Positions 53,654 to 62,756 of a stretch of 64,000 bases of DNA are shown here, piece by piece. The stretch is from contig OZ223260.1 of assembly GCA_965140555.1 (NCBI GenBank), positions 310,001 to 374,000 of the forward strand, written 5' to 3'. The notes under the pieces are model-generated. The model was not told where the DNA came from. It saw only the letters and a list, made by a program, of their open reading frames with translations, and did not search any database. Source of the stretch: UBA1351 sp965140555 (GTDB taxonomy: Bacteria; Bacillota; Clostridia; Lachnospirales; Vallitaleaceae). The position numbers and the translations under genes were made by a program. Each line of letters starts with the position of its first letter. The stretch's first letter is position 1.

Positions 53654-54871
53654 TTGAAACAATTATTACAGAATAGAAACTATGTTTTCCTTGGTGTAGG
53701 TTCATTTATATCATCCATTGGTGATCAGCTCTATAATTTGGCAATAACGCTAGCAATCTATTCCATGACAAAATCCGTCACTGCAGTTGCGGGTATGTGG
53801 TTTATCCGTGCGATTATGAGAGTTCCCGTTCAATTTTTTGCCGGAATCATTGCAGATAAGTACAACAATCGGAAGGTTATTGCAATGATGAATTTTGTCA
53901 GTGTTCCCATTGCAGCAGCTTTTTTATTAAGTCAACATGCGCCTATTTATTACACATACTTTTTGGTCTTCCTATTGCAACTAACCAATGATATTGAACA
54001 GGCATCAAGTATGACAATATTACCTAAAATTGTAGAGAACGAACAATTAACCGATGCGAATTCGACTTTTTCAGTTTTAGGAACCATTGCAACCCTTCTT
54101 TCACCAGGGATTGCGGGTATTATCTATACGCTATTCGGAGTAACAATACTCTATGGTATTAATGCATTATCGTTTATGGTTGCAGGCATTCTCTACTTAT
54201 TCATGAGATATGAGGATATAGGAGAGAAAGAGGAAGTGCCTCAGAAGTTCACTCTTTTTGAATATGCCAAAGAAGGTTACAGTATTATAAGAAATCAAAC
54301 AGGTGTTAAAATTATATTCCTTGGTTCGATTAGTTTTGCTATACTAGGTCGATTTTATGATGTATACAAGGTCTTTGTCGCAGAAGATACCTTAAGATTA
54401 GAACCGGAATCTATTGTTATCTTCAGTTATGGTATGGCCATAGGAAGTCTCATCGCTCCTTTTATCATAAAGTGGATAGGTGCACGCATCAATGATACCA
54501 TGGCGTTTATTATTGCCAATATCTTTACCTATATCGGGTTTATAATATGGGCTTTCTCGTCTCATATTATACTAAGCACTCTGGCATTGGTTATTGTTGG
54601 CGGCTTCTCAACGGGTATATCCGTATTTATGCGTAGCATTTTACAGAAGAAAATAAGTGCCAACGTTTTGGGACGGGTCTTTTCCTTCTACAAAATTACC
54701 ATTATACTTAGTGCAATATTGGGTATTATGATTGCGCCGTTATTATATGATTTTGTGGGAAGTTCTTATGCTATACTCCTTATAGGTGTTATCGGAATTG
54801 GCGTTTGTATTAGTTTAGCAACCAAATCAGAAGAAATAACGTCTACAGATAACCTGAATGAACTTGATTAA
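53654..54871 (+). CDS. MFS transporter
   Basis: 405 residues, TTG start after GGAGGGG. Twelve TM segments in two halves. The N-terminal FLGVGSFISSIGDQLYNLAI and the loop ADKYNNRKVIAMM fit the macrolide-efflux (MefA/MFS_3) group. TNDIEQASSMTILPKIVENE is the conserved MFS_3 segment after TM4. Probably exports a small lipophilic compound; not testable from sequence. Confidence 0.88.
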   Translation: MKQLLQNRNYVFLGVGSFISSIGDQLYNLAITLAIYSMTKSVTAVAGMWFIRAIMRVPVQFFAGIIADKYNNRKVIAMMNFVSVPIAAAFLLSQHAPIYYTYFLVFLLQLTNDIEQASSMTILPKIVENEQLTDANSTFSVLGTIATLLSPGIAGIIYTLFGVTILYGINALSFMVAGILYLFMRYEDIGEKEEVPQKFTLFEYAKEGYSIIRNQTGVKIIFLGSISFAILGRFYDVYKVFVAEDTLRLEPESIVIFSYGMAIGSLIAPFIIKWIGARINDTMAFIIANIFTYIGFIIWAFSSHIILSTLALVIVGGFSTGISVFMRSILQKKISANVLGRVFSFYKITIILSAILGIMIAPLLYDFVGSSYAILLIGVIGIGVCISLATKSEEITSTDNLNELD

Positions 54872-54916
54872 GAAAAAGGGAGTGGACACCATAGAATCTG
54901 TTGGAGGTTACTTACG

Positions 54917-55042
54917 ATGAGACGAAACATACCATCAAGAGATGAGTTTGTTCTAAGTTTAATTGATAATATAAAGTATGTTGAAGTACATAATGAGATA
55001 AATAAATTATTAGAGAAAATCAAACTAATAAGTACTGATTAG
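54917..55042 (+). CDS. 41-residue protein, unknown function
   Basis: A short open frame with a good TTGGAGG, 12 bases before the ATG. Sequence RRNIPSRDEFVLSLIDNIKY, then VEVHNEINKLLEKI. Charged, probably helical, cytoplasmic. It could be a genuine small protein or the start of a longer gene now lost; I see no continuation in another frame. Confidence 0.4.
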   Translation: MRRNIPSRDEFVLSLIDNIKYVEVHNEINKLLEKIKLISTD

Positions 55043-55107
55043 TGATTTTACATGTTATATTAATCATATAGATAATAATTTTCCCCTACGAATAGGAGTA
55101 AACAACG

Positions 55108-55461
55108 ATGAATTATATTATAGTAGCATTAGTTATCCTCAGTTTTATCATTATCTTTCACTCAGCCTATAAGGTTGTTGGAACGCCATCCAAGAATGAA
55201 GAAAAACGAAAAGGTGAAATTGAATTAGAAGTTAAATCAATGGGTGGTGAAACTGTAAGTATTACTAAAACAAAAAAGTCAGATTGTCCATATGTTGATG
55301 AGTTAGGATTAGAGATGAACTCTTTATTTGTACCGTATCAAGTGGTTTATAAGAATGAAGACGATGAAATGAAGACCGGTTGGGCTATTTTGATAATAAA
55401 AGGTACGATGATATTTAGTTCGCTTGTAAGTGAAGATACATGGGTTTTCAAACTTAACTGA
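55108..55461 (+). CDS. membrane-anchored small protein, unknown function
   Basis: 117 residues, AATAGGAG before the ATG. N-terminal anchor (IIVALVILSFIIIFHSAY), then a KNEEKRKGE linker and a beta-rich part ending in MKTGWAILIIKGTMIFSSLV. No family recognised. Lone gene between the small 41-residue frame and the broken kinase gene. Confidence 0.55.
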   Translation: MNYIIVALVILSFIIIFHSAYKVVGTPSKNEEKRKGEIELEVKSMGGETVSITKTKKSDCPYVDELGLEMNSLFVPYQVVYKNEDDEMKTGWAILIIKGTMIFSSLVSEDTWVFKLN

Positions 55462-55512
55462 GTCTCGCTATTACCATTAATATGACGATAGATAGAAGAG
55501 AGAAGGGTGACT

Positions 55513-56081
55513 ATGATAATACTTATTGGTGGTGCAAGTCATACAGGAAAACCTATCTAGCTCAAAGACTACTAGAACGTTATAATATGCCCTATTTATC
55601 CCTTGATCACCTTAAGATGGGGCTTATAAGAGGGAAAATACCTTGTGGGTTTTCAGCAACTGACAAAGACGCAGATATAGCCCCATTGCTTTGGCCGGTA
55701 GTGGAAGGCATGATAAGAACAGCTATTGAAAATAGGCAGCATATGATTATAGAAGGCTGTTATTTGCCTCATGAGAGTGTCAAGAAATTATTAGAGGAGT
55801 TTCCAAATGACATTGTGGAAGGCTATATATGTTTCACGGATCGGTATATTCATAAACATTTTGAAGATGTCATTCTAGAGAATCGGAATGTAATTGAAAA
55901 ACGGATGTATGTAGATGACCGACCGGCAGAAGCCTTTATAGAAGACCACCATACCATTAGAAATGGATGCCAAATGCACCATTTAAAATACGTGGATATT
56001 GATGAGAATTATGAAACTGAGATGCAGGCCATTGTTGACTGGTTTGATTGTAAATTACATGGGGAGGCAACCGATGAATAA
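55513..56081 (+). pseudogene. P-loop kinase gene with a one-base deletion in the Walker A motif
   Basis: ATG at 55513 with GAAGGG upstream: MIILIGGASHTGKPI then stop. Adding one A to the run of four (about 55548-55551) gives GASHTGKTYLAQRLLERYNM, a normal Walker A followed by the rest of the protein to 56081 (about 189 residues). It resembles small adenylate-kinase-like or 2-phosphoglycerate kinase-like proteins (SLDHLKMGLIRG, MIIEGCYLP). The indel may be real decay or a sequencing error in a homopolymer. The permease start overlaps its stop, so the two genes are coupled. Confidence 0.65.
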
Positions 56082-57210
56082 GGATAAAGTGAGCAAGGTA
56101 TCACAAATTATTGGACTCGTTCTGTTTTTTAGCATTGTTTCTGTGATGTTTTTGATTATGGGGGGACTGCGTTTTGTCCTACTTAGCCGTATGTTCTCTA
56201 TAAGTGCCGTCATATTTATTGGAGCATTTTCAACAACCATTCTCTTAAGAAAAAATGGACAATTGGACCTTTCTTTTGTTGCTGTTGCTGTATTTGGCGC
56301 GTATTTTTTTACTTTGTTTTATAATGACTATAACTTGTCTTTACTATTAGCCATCGGTTTAACGTTACTTGCCTGTGCAATTATTGGTACTATTCATGGC
56401 GTGCTTGTGGACATAACCCCAATCCCCTCAATTGCTATAACCTTTGTTAGCTTCTTTTTGATACGCAAGCTTACGTATGAACTTGGTGGATTGGAGCATA
56501 AGTTATTGGATCGGGATATAACAGGAATAGACGGTTATAATTTCGGGATTGCATCATCCACAATGATTACAAGCATCATTATTCTCATCATGATCCTTGG
56601 TGTGGGCGCCTATATAGTTCCTATTATTCGTCAAAAGAAAGATGAAAATAAACAACATAGTTTCCTCGATATTATCGCTCTTGTCCTTTGGGTTCTAATG
56701 ACGGGTCTGCTATGCCTTGCAATGTTTGTAGAAAGCCTTATCCCTAATGTAATTGTACTTATAATCGCTCTATTTGCATATACAAACGGTTATATTTATT
56801 ATATGAAACGTTCATCACGACTTAACAGCATATTAGGCTTTACAAATAGCAGTGTTATGGCCGGCGTAGCAGGTATATTCTACATCATGAGGACATCATC
56901 CTATTCGCCTCTTCTGCTAGAGGGCATGACCGTACCCATTATTAGTGCAGCTCTACTTGGAGGTGCATCCATCTTTGGACATCGAGGTAATGCTAAGACT
57001 AGTTTTGTTGGGTCGCTTATTGTCTCTATCATAATGACTACCATGATGTTTATCGCTATGAAATATAATCTTCAGGTCGTTGTAGCATGGTGCGTATTAG
57101 GGATTGCGATCCTCTATAACCTGCTCTTATATTTCTTGTTCGAGCGTAAACGTTACCCAGACAAGTATATACTAGGTATTCAGCTTGATTTTCTTAGAAA
57201 GAGAAGTTAA
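56074..57210 (+). CDS. ABC transporter permease, RbsC/XylH-like
   Basis: 378 residues from the ATG at 56074 (GGGGAGG upstream). About ten TM segments. It has GAFSTTILLRKNGQLDLSFV near the start and LGGASIFGHRGNAKTSFVGS near the end, the pattern of BPD_transp_2 permeases (ribose/xylose type). A central hydrophilic loop (RQKKDENKQHS) splits the halves, as in XylH-like proteins. No ATPase or binding-protein gene is adjacent, so it is an orphan. Confidence 0.78.
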   Translation: MNKDKVSKVSQIIGLVLFFSIVSVMFLIMGGLRFVLLSRMFSISAVIFIGAFSTTILLRKNGQLDLSFVAVAVFGAYFFTLFYNDYNLSLLLAIGLTLLACAIIGTIHGVLVDITPIPSIAITFVSFFLIRKLTYELGGLEHKLLDRDITGIDGYNFGIASSTMITSIIILIMILGVGAYIVPIIRQKKDENKQHSFLDIIALVLWVLMTGLLCLAMFVESLIPNVIVLIIALFAYTNGYIYYMKRSSRLNSILGFTNSSVMAGVAGIFYIMRTSSYSPLLLEGMTVPIISAALLGGASIFGHRGNAKTSFVGSLIVSIIMTTMMFIAMKYNLQVVVAWCVLGIAILYNLLLYFLFERKRYPDKYILGIQLDFLRKRS

Positions 57211-57266
57211 TTCATAGTTAGAACCATTATATAGTCCATTTATTTATAGGAAGGTTGGTCGTTGCA

Positions 57267-57875
57267 ATGGCATTAACAGTAAATCATTATAAGGATTATC
57301 TCAAGGAAACGGACGTTATTGACTATAAGAATCCAGATATTATGAACCTTGCGAAAGCACTACAAAGAGATTCTGAGAATACAGTCGATCTTGTAAAAAA
57401 GTGCTTTGAATATGTAAGAGATGAAATTAAGCATTCAGCTGATATAGACGGTAAAGTTGTCACGTGTAAGGCATCCGAAGTTTATAGACATAAGGAAGGC
57501 ATCTGTTATGCCAAGTCTCATCTATTAGCAGCTCTTTTACGTGCCAATAATATACCAAGTGGCTTCGCTTATCAACGATTGATTTTAGACGATACTACAG
57601 CTCCTTATCTAATACTACATGGGTTGAATACAGTTTATCTAGAGCCATATAATAAGTGGATTCGCTTGGATGCCAGAGGGAATAAAGTCGGTGTAAATGC
57701 CCAATTTAGCTTGGCAGAGGAAAAGCTTGCATTTATCGTACGTGAAGACTTAGGAGAAGAAGATATACACACTAATTTTGCTGAACCAGATAGGAATATA
57801 TTAAATAGCCTGCGGAGTTATCGTACTGTCAAAGAACTGTTTGACAATTTACCCAAAGATTTAGCGGCTCGGTAG
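57267..57875 (+). CDS. transglutaminase-like cysteine protease-fold protein
   Basis: 202 residues from the ATG at 57267 (GGAAGG upstream). Catalytic triad of the transglutaminase-like fold: C80 in KEGICYAKSHLLAALL, H118 in LILHGLNTVYL and D135 in WIRLDARGN. Cytoplasmic, no signal peptide. Such proteins are predicted peptidases or amidases. The gene stands alone, 56 bases after the permease gene. Confidence 0.87.
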   Translation: MALTVNHYKDYLKETDVIDYKNPDIMNLAKALQRDSENTVDLVKKCFEYVRDEIKHSADIDGKVVTCKASEVYRHKEGICYAKSHLLAALLRANNIPSGFAYQRLILDDTTAPYLILHGLNTVYLEPYNKWIRLDARGNKVGVNAQFSLAEEKLAFIVREDLGEEDIHTNFAEPDRNILNSLRSYRTVKELFDNLPKDLAAR

Positions 57876-58044
57876 GGTTGTTTATGATTCATTCACAGTA
57901 AGGCATATAATGAAAAAGCGTTGAAGTTTAGAGAAGCAGTAATAGGGAGTATTGACGAATGACGAAAGATAAAGGGAATCGGCGCTTTAGAAAAAGAGAG
58001 TAACGATAGACAGTTACTACTTACATGGGAGGAGTTCGTTCGTT

Positions 58045-58593
58045 ATGTATAAAAATGTAACCTATATTTTGAGCAGTGTCGTGCTGGGGCTTCTATTGCT
58101 TTATGGTGCCTACACATTAGGCCTTAAAGAAAATGCCAATCATGAACTGATACAATATAAGATAGAGGAGATTATTGAAGAGATAGAGGGCGTAGAATAT
58201 GATAGTGAGTCAGAAGATCCTTATGCTCATATTGTCACTTTAGTTAATATCAGGCAGGATTGTAAAACAGTTCTTGATCTTATAGGCTGTAAAGATCCGA
58301 CTAATGAAGTTATTGCAGTGGGAGATTTTATTGGCTTCATATATATACGTATTAATATAGTTGATAAGTATCACTTTAAAGATGAATCAGTGAATGCTGT
58401 TCTAGAAGAACTTGAGAATATACGGAGTATTTTATTTGGTATTACTGGGCAAAATTATAAACATCCGAATGATTTCTATATAACGATACTAAGAAATATT
58501 GAAGCTAAAAGCGATAAGTATCCAGATAATGATATTATTCAAAATTTTAATAATAGAACGATTCCGGACAGTTATCTACCAGATATAGATTAA
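58045..58593 (+). CDS. membrane-anchored helical protein, unknown function
   Basis: 182 residues, GGGAGGAG before the ATG. N-terminal anchor (ILSSVVLGLLLLYGAYTLGL), then an exported acidic helical part (IEEIIEEIEGVEYDSESEDP ... DESVNAVLEELENIRSILFG). No family recognised. Followed by a perfect palindrome. Confidence 0.55.
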   Translation: MYKNVTYILSSVVLGLLLLYGAYTLGLKENANHELIQYKIEEIIEEIEGVEYDSESEDPYAHIVTLVNIRQDCKTVLDLIGCKDPTNEVIAVGDFIGFIYIRINIVDKYHFKDESVNAVLEELENIRSILFGITGQNYKHPNDFYITILRNIEAKSDKYPDNDIIQNFNNRTIPDSYLPDID

Positions 58594-58605
58594 CACCCCT
58601 ATCAC

Positions 58606-58627
58606 TTTAACAAAGCGCTTTGTTAAA
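58606..58627. promoter_or_regulatory. perfect 22-bp palindrome
   Basis: TTTAACAAAGC-GCTTTGTTAAA. The core AAAGCGCTTT resembles LacI/CcpA-type operators; the lack of a T run argues against a simple terminator. It lies 87 bases before the LysE-type exporter gene. Confidence 0.5.
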
Positions 58628-58713
58628 ATTTTGTATCGACGTGTAGGGATATTTGGTGATATACTGAAATGACTACTAAGTAATTATTTCTTATGACCAT
58701 AAAGGAGGTTCCT

Positions 58714-59322
58714 ATGACTATTGAATTTATCATAACATCATTAATTATTATTCTTGTTCCGGGAACAGGCGTTATTTATACAGTTTCAAGTGGGTTAACC
58801 CAAAACCGTAAGGCAGCTTTTATAGCAGCTATAGGGTGTACTTTGGGTATTGTCCCTCATTTAATTGCAGGAATACTGGGTCTATCCGTATTGATGCATA
58901 CCAGTGCTTTGATTTTTAAAATTATCCGCTATGCCGGTGTTGCCTATTTGACCTATATGGGAATTGGCATGCTACGAAACAAAGGCGGAATCTCTATTGA
59001 TGAATCAATGAAGGATATTAATCACATTGCCATTATTCGAAGGGGCATCTTAATAAATTTATTAAATCCAAAGTTAACATTGTTCTTTTTATCTTTTTTA
59101 CCGCAATTTATCAATGAAGGCAGCAATTACCAAGCTTCAATGATTATGATGAGCCTTGTGTTTATGCTCATGACATTGATGGTTTTTATGTTATATGGTC
59201 TTATTGCAAGTTACTTCAAGCACTTCATAACATCTTCAGAGAGAGCTCAGATATGGCTTCATCGTTGTTTTGGAAGTGCATTACTTGTATTTGCAGCAAA
59301 ACTTGCTGTCAGTGAAGATTAG
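58714..59322 (+). CDS. LysE/RhtB-family exporter
   Basis: 202 residues from the ATG at 58714 (AAAGGAGG upstream). Six TM segments with the family pattern: a PGTGVIYTVSSGL loop after TM1, GCTLGIVPHLIAGILGLSVL, YAGVAYLTYMGIGMLRNKGG and a late NLLNPKLTLFFLSFLPQF. Exports amino acids or related compounds; the exact substrate is unknown. Confidence 0.88.
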   Translation: MTIEFIITSLIIILVPGTGVIYTVSSGLTQNRKAAFIAAIGCTLGIVPHLIAGILGLSVLMHTSALIFKIIRYAGVAYLTYMGIGMLRNKGGISIDESMKDINHIAIIRRGILINLLNPKLTLFFLSFLPQFINEGSNYQASMIMMSLVFMLMTLMVFMLYGLIASYFKHFITSSERAQIWLHRCFGSALLVFAAKLAVSED

Positions 59323-59367
59323 TCGTGAAGGAATAGCATTGTTACTAGATGAGGAACAGGAGTTCAT

Positions 59368-59937
59368 ATGAAGAGTTTATTTATGTGTAGAGAATCACTT
59401 ATAAGATTTGGTAAAATACTAATATTCATGATACCTTTTGTTGTAGTTATAACGGTGTCTTTTGATATGAACTGGGCACTGGTTCTGTCCTTTGGACTGT
59501 TACATCTATATCTTTCTTTTTACATCAGTTATTATCTGGAAAAAAGAAAGTATATCAAGTCTATACCAACAGACGAGTTACAGTTGTTAAGAAGTCCTAT
59601 TGACATATTAAATAAGATCTTATGGGGACTATTTATCCTAACATACATTCTTGGATGGATTGCATTATTGTCAGGTGAGGAGACTTATATCTGGAATAAT
59701 TCCCTTTCTTTCGCTGCATTACCAATATTTCTCGCCTCAGATGTCGTCATTTCGAAGACGCAGATTTTATATAGAGATATGCTTATTGATATAAGTGATA
59801 TCCAATCTATTGAGACGATAAATAAGAATAAAGTCATTCTTATGTTAAGTAATAATAAAAAAGTGATGATAGGTCATATAAATATAGCGAAACAGATTGC
59901 GATCATTAGCAATTCATTACTAAATGAGACATTATAA
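59368..59937 (+). CDS. membrane protein, unknown function
   Basis: 189 residues, ACAGGAG before the ATG. Hydrophobic segments at about 13-28, 33-52, 80-97 and 112-125, followed by a cytoplasmic beta part (ISKTQILYRDMLIDISDIQS). The design resembles the protein at 14775. The radical SAM gene starts 12 bases downstream, suggesting an operon. Confidence 0.55.
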   Translation: MKSLFMCRESLIRFGKILIFMIPFVVVITVSFDMNWALVLSFGLLHLYLSFYISYYLEKRKYIKSIPTDELQLLRSPIDILNKILWGLFILTYILGWIALLSGEETYIWNNSLSFAALPIFLASDVVISKTQILYRDMLIDISDIQSIETINKNKVILMLSNNKKVMIGHINIAKQIAIISNSLLNETL

Positions 59938-59949
59938 AAAGAGGTTACT

Positions 59950-60711
59950 ATGTTAAATAATTACTTATCGAATCTAAATCGAGTAGAATTTATGGTGACA
60001 ATGGCTTGTACAGGAGCGTGTAAGCATTGTTCAGAAGGTGAACACCTAATGGATACTGAAAGTTTAAGTCCTGAACAAAGCGTGAATGCTCTACGTGATA
60101 TATGCCGACATTATGATATTGAATCAATAATGACCTTTGGTGGAGAGCCATTGTTAATGGCAGATACAGTCTGTCAATTACATGCAGAAGCAAAAAAGCT
60201 AGAGATACCAAATCGTCAACTGATTACTAACGGTTATTTTACTAAAAATAAAGAAAAAGCAAGAAGTATAGCCCATAAGTTGGCCGACAGTGGCGTGAAT
60301 AATATATTACTCTCCGTTGATGCTTTTCATCAGGAGACCATACCTCTTGACCATGTTCTTTCCTTTGCCGAAATAATGCTAAAGGAAAACGTTCTTATTC
60401 GCACCCATCCGGCATGGTTGGTAAGTACTGAAGATACAAATCCTTATAATGAAAGAACAAAAGAGATACTATCTGAATGTGCAAAACTGGGTATGAAATC
60501 GACGTCAGGAAACATTATCTTTCCTTCAGGAAATGCACTAAAATACTTAAGCGAATACTTTGACCCGACGCAAAACTATACAAATCCATATGTAGAAGAT
60601 CCGACCGATGTGCGTTCCATTTGTATTGCATCTAACGGAGATGTATTAAATGGCAATATTAATCAAACACCTATTATGGATGTCTTAAAGAGCTATACGG
60701 TGTCGGTATAA
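59950..60711 (+). CDS. radical SAM protein
   Basis: 253 residues, AAAGAGG before the ATG. C20-x3-C24-x2-C27 in MACTGACKHCSEGE binds the [4Fe-4S] cluster; TFGGEPLLM is the SAM-binding GGE motif. SPASM-like cysteines are absent (only one later Cys pair, at SECAKLG and SICIASNGD). The general pattern (ITNGYFTKNKEKA, LLSVDAFHQETIP) fits radical SAM enzymes similar to MoaA/peptide-modifying proteins. No precursor peptide gene is seen next to it. Confidence 0.85.
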   Translation: MLNNYLSNLNRVEFMVTMACTGACKHCSEGEHLMDTESLSPEQSVNALRDICRHYDIESIMTFGGEPLLMADTVCQLHAEAKKLEIPNRQLITNGYFTKNKEKARSIAHKLADSGVNNILLSVDAFHQETIPLDHVLSFAEIMLKENVLIRTHPAWLVSTEDTNPYNERTKEILSECAKLGMKSTSGNIIFPSGNALKYLSEYFDPTQNYTNPYVEDPTDVRSICIASNGDVLNGNINQTPIMDVLKSYTVSV

Positions 60712-60756
60712 TAAGTGATAAAACAGTTCTGCCAATGAGCGCTCTAGATAGCGGTA

Positions 60757-60805
60757 ATAAAAGCAAAAAAGACCATGATTATGGGGCTTTTTTGCTTTTA
60801 TTTTT
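60757..60805. terminator. rho-independent terminator
   Basis: AAAAGCAAAAAAGACCAT pairs with ATGGGGCTTTTTTGCTTTT around GATT (one mismatch in the C/G run), followed by a T-rich tail. Confidence 0.8.
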
Positions 60806-60815
60806 AGATGTGATG

Positions 60816-60920
60816 TGCTATTGTATATATAAGAGGTATGGAGATGTTGAGGGATTTGAACCTATCTTTTATAAAGGCTTAAAGTGTCGTTTGAAATTCA
60901 ATGCATCGAACAATTAAATA
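60816..60920 (+). repeat. recurring promoter-leader sequence, copy at 60.8 kb
   Basis: An extended -10 TGCTATTGT followed by GGAGATGTTGAGGGATT and, after a gap, GAAATTCAATGCATCGAACA then ATTAAATAG. It matches 44.0 and 50.8 kb. Confidence 0.5.
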
Positions 60921-60991
60921 GTGGTAGGACAACAATGTTATTTCTCCAATGATTGTGCCTGACATATGGATAAGGAGTAAGGAGATAGATT

Positions 60992-61483
60992 ATGTCGGAT
61001 AGGAATATGAATGAGCTCGTGAGCATCTACAAAGAAGTATTAGCGGATGGAGAATTTCAAAAGACTTATCAGTATCTTGTGAGTATTCTTCAAAACATAA
61101 GAACTGAATTTTTGAAGAAGTATAAAGGAATATACACCGTTTCAAGTGTTTTACATGGCTATATTGATGTCACCTATTTCTACATGCAAAATGAGTTGCT
61201 AAAAAGGAATAAACTAAAATTAGCGGTTGTTCTGAATCACCAAAAGGCTAATTTTGAAATATGGCTTGTAGCACAAACCAAAGATATCCAGATACATTAT
61301 TGGCAAAGGATGAAAGAAGAGAAATGGGTAGATCGTCATAATATGCCACAGTATTCAATATTTGAAATTACGTTTCTCGAAAGCCCCGATTTTAACAATA
61401 AGAATGCGTTAGTAGATACCATATATAATAACTATGAGAACTTATCTAAGGAGATATTTAAAGTACTTGAAGCATATATTTGA
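60992..61483 (+). CDS. DUF7000-like protein
   Basis: 163 residues, AAGGAG before the ATG. The pattern ELVSIYKEVLADGEFQKTYQ, KKYKGIYTVSSVLHGYIDVTYF, LKLAVVLNHQKANFEIWLVA is typical of a small family of cytoplasmic proteins of unknown function in Firmicutes. No catalytic motif. It follows the recurring leader. Confidence 0.6.
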   Translation: MSDRNMNELVSIYKEVLADGEFQKTYQYLVSILQNIRTEFLKKYKGIYTVSSVLHGYIDVTYFYMQNELLKRNKLKLAVVLNHQKANFEIWLVAQTKDIQIHYWQRMKEEKWVDRHNMPQYSIFEITFLESPDFNNKNALVDTIYNNYENLSKEIFKVLEAYI

Positions 61484-61780
61484 TTTGACCTTGGAGACTA
61501 TGTAGAATTTGTTGCATGGAATTTAGATTTGAGACAGGGAGCATGCGGTTTCTAGAAATATAAGCGTTAAGTTCAATTATAGGGGCTCATGATTTATTGA
61601 ATTCACTTATACCTGCAACTACATTCTGACATAGGGAAGTGTTTTTTGTATTCTCGCAATGCGTAAAATATGGGATGGAGTTAGGGGTTTATATAGGTGG
61701 TGAATATTGTAGTTATACGGCATTATTTCTCGGTGTAGCAGTTTGAGTATAAATAAATTTAAATATAAGGAGATTGAATA
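61484..61780. other. non-coding stretch before the second cassette-like unit
   Basis: No gene. The sequence GAGTTAGGGG at about 61679-61688 is a possible right boundary (R'-like), but I find no complete attC-like repeat here. Confidence 0.3.
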
Positions 61781-62752
61781 ATGAAATCAATTGGTATTAC
61801 AACGTATAGTATGGAATTTGAAAGAAATGACAAAAAAATTTTATTAAATGAATTAAATAATCAACCATTTTATGATTTTTTCTTAGAATATCTTAATTCA
61901 GTTAGTACCAATTATACTAATGATGAAAAAAATCAGAAAGTATTATCTATATCAGAATATGAAACTTTTGAAATTACAGATAAGGATGGAACGATTTTAT
62001 ATGATTGTATAACTGGTGAAATAAAATCAGGAGAATATGGTTTGGAATCAGAAATTGTAAATCCATCGAATGGAAATGTTGTATATGAAAAACCAAGTTC
62101 ATATGCAGATGTTATGCCATTCTCATTTACCATTGGTATTGCTAGGAACGATGTTGATAAAGCGATTGTAATTTTACAAAGTATTAGTAATTATGGTATC
62201 AAATCAGCTTTTTTGCAAAGTATTAAAAATTATATAGGAGATAATATAAACTATCCAATCAGGGTTACATTAGGGACTTTAATGCCACAGGAATATTTAA
62301 AAATAATCATGGAGTATGGAGAGTTTAATAAAATTCGATTAATTAAGTATGGTATCCCAACGGATATAAGTGATAAATTTGGTGATAACTCGGGTGTTAA
62401 GGACAGAGATAATGGATATATGGAGACGGTGCTAGTACGAGGAAGAGGAGGAATTAGCAGGACGATTCGAAAGTTTAGTGAGCTTATTTTAGAAGGATTT
62501 AGAGATAATAGTTCAATCATTAAGATACAAGAAGTCACAGATATTCCGTGTGACAGTGTTAAAATTGAAGTTAAGTTAGGAAATAGAACCAAAACGCTAT
62601 CTATGAAAAATCTTAGTAATTTAAATATTACCGAAGATATTACTGATGATGTGACCACCGGAGAAGGTGGTCATCCATTAAGCACCTCAATATATCCGAT
62701 TTTGAAGGACCGATTACATGAATATTTTGAATTACTAGGAATTTTGGGGTGA
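61781..62752 (+). CDS. first protein of a two-gene cassette-like unit, unknown function
   Basis: 323 residues, TAAGGAGA before the ATG. It begins MKSIGITTYSMEFERNDKKI. A central part (SYADVMPFSFTIGIARNDVD, ISRTIRKFSELILEGFRDNS) and a C-terminal region with KIEVKLGNRTKTLSMKNLSN are seen. No signal peptide or membrane segment. I recognise no family and no catalytic motif. More AT-rich than the neighbours at 44-61 kb. The membrane protein gene follows 4 bases later, so the two form one unit that ends in repeat A4. Confidence 0.55.
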   Translation: MKSIGITTYSMEFERNDKKILLNELNNQPFYDFFLEYLNSVSTNYTNDEKNQKVLSISEYETFEITDKDGTILYDCITGEIKSGEYGLESEIVNPSNGNVVYEKPSSYADVMPFSFTIGIARNDVDKAIVILQSISNYGIKSAFLQSIKNYIGDNINYPIRVTLGTLMPQEYLKIIMEYGEFNKIRLIKYGIPTDISDKFGDNSGVKDRDNGYMETVLVRGRGGISRTIRKFSELILEGFRDNSSIIKIQEVTDIPCDSVKIEVKLGNRTKTLSMKNLSNLNITEDITDDVTTGEGGHPLSTSIYPILKDRLHEYFELLGILG

Positions 62753-62756
62753 TGAA

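Noticed and set aside
59950..60711. RiPP biosynthesis cluster around the radical SAM gene
   Set aside because: No precursor peptide, protease or dedicated exporter is adjacent, and the LysE-type gene is of a general family.
60735..60917. 60-codon frame starting MSALDSGNKSKK
   Set aside because: It runs through a rho-independent terminator and the promoter-leader sequence, and the start has no ribosome binding site.
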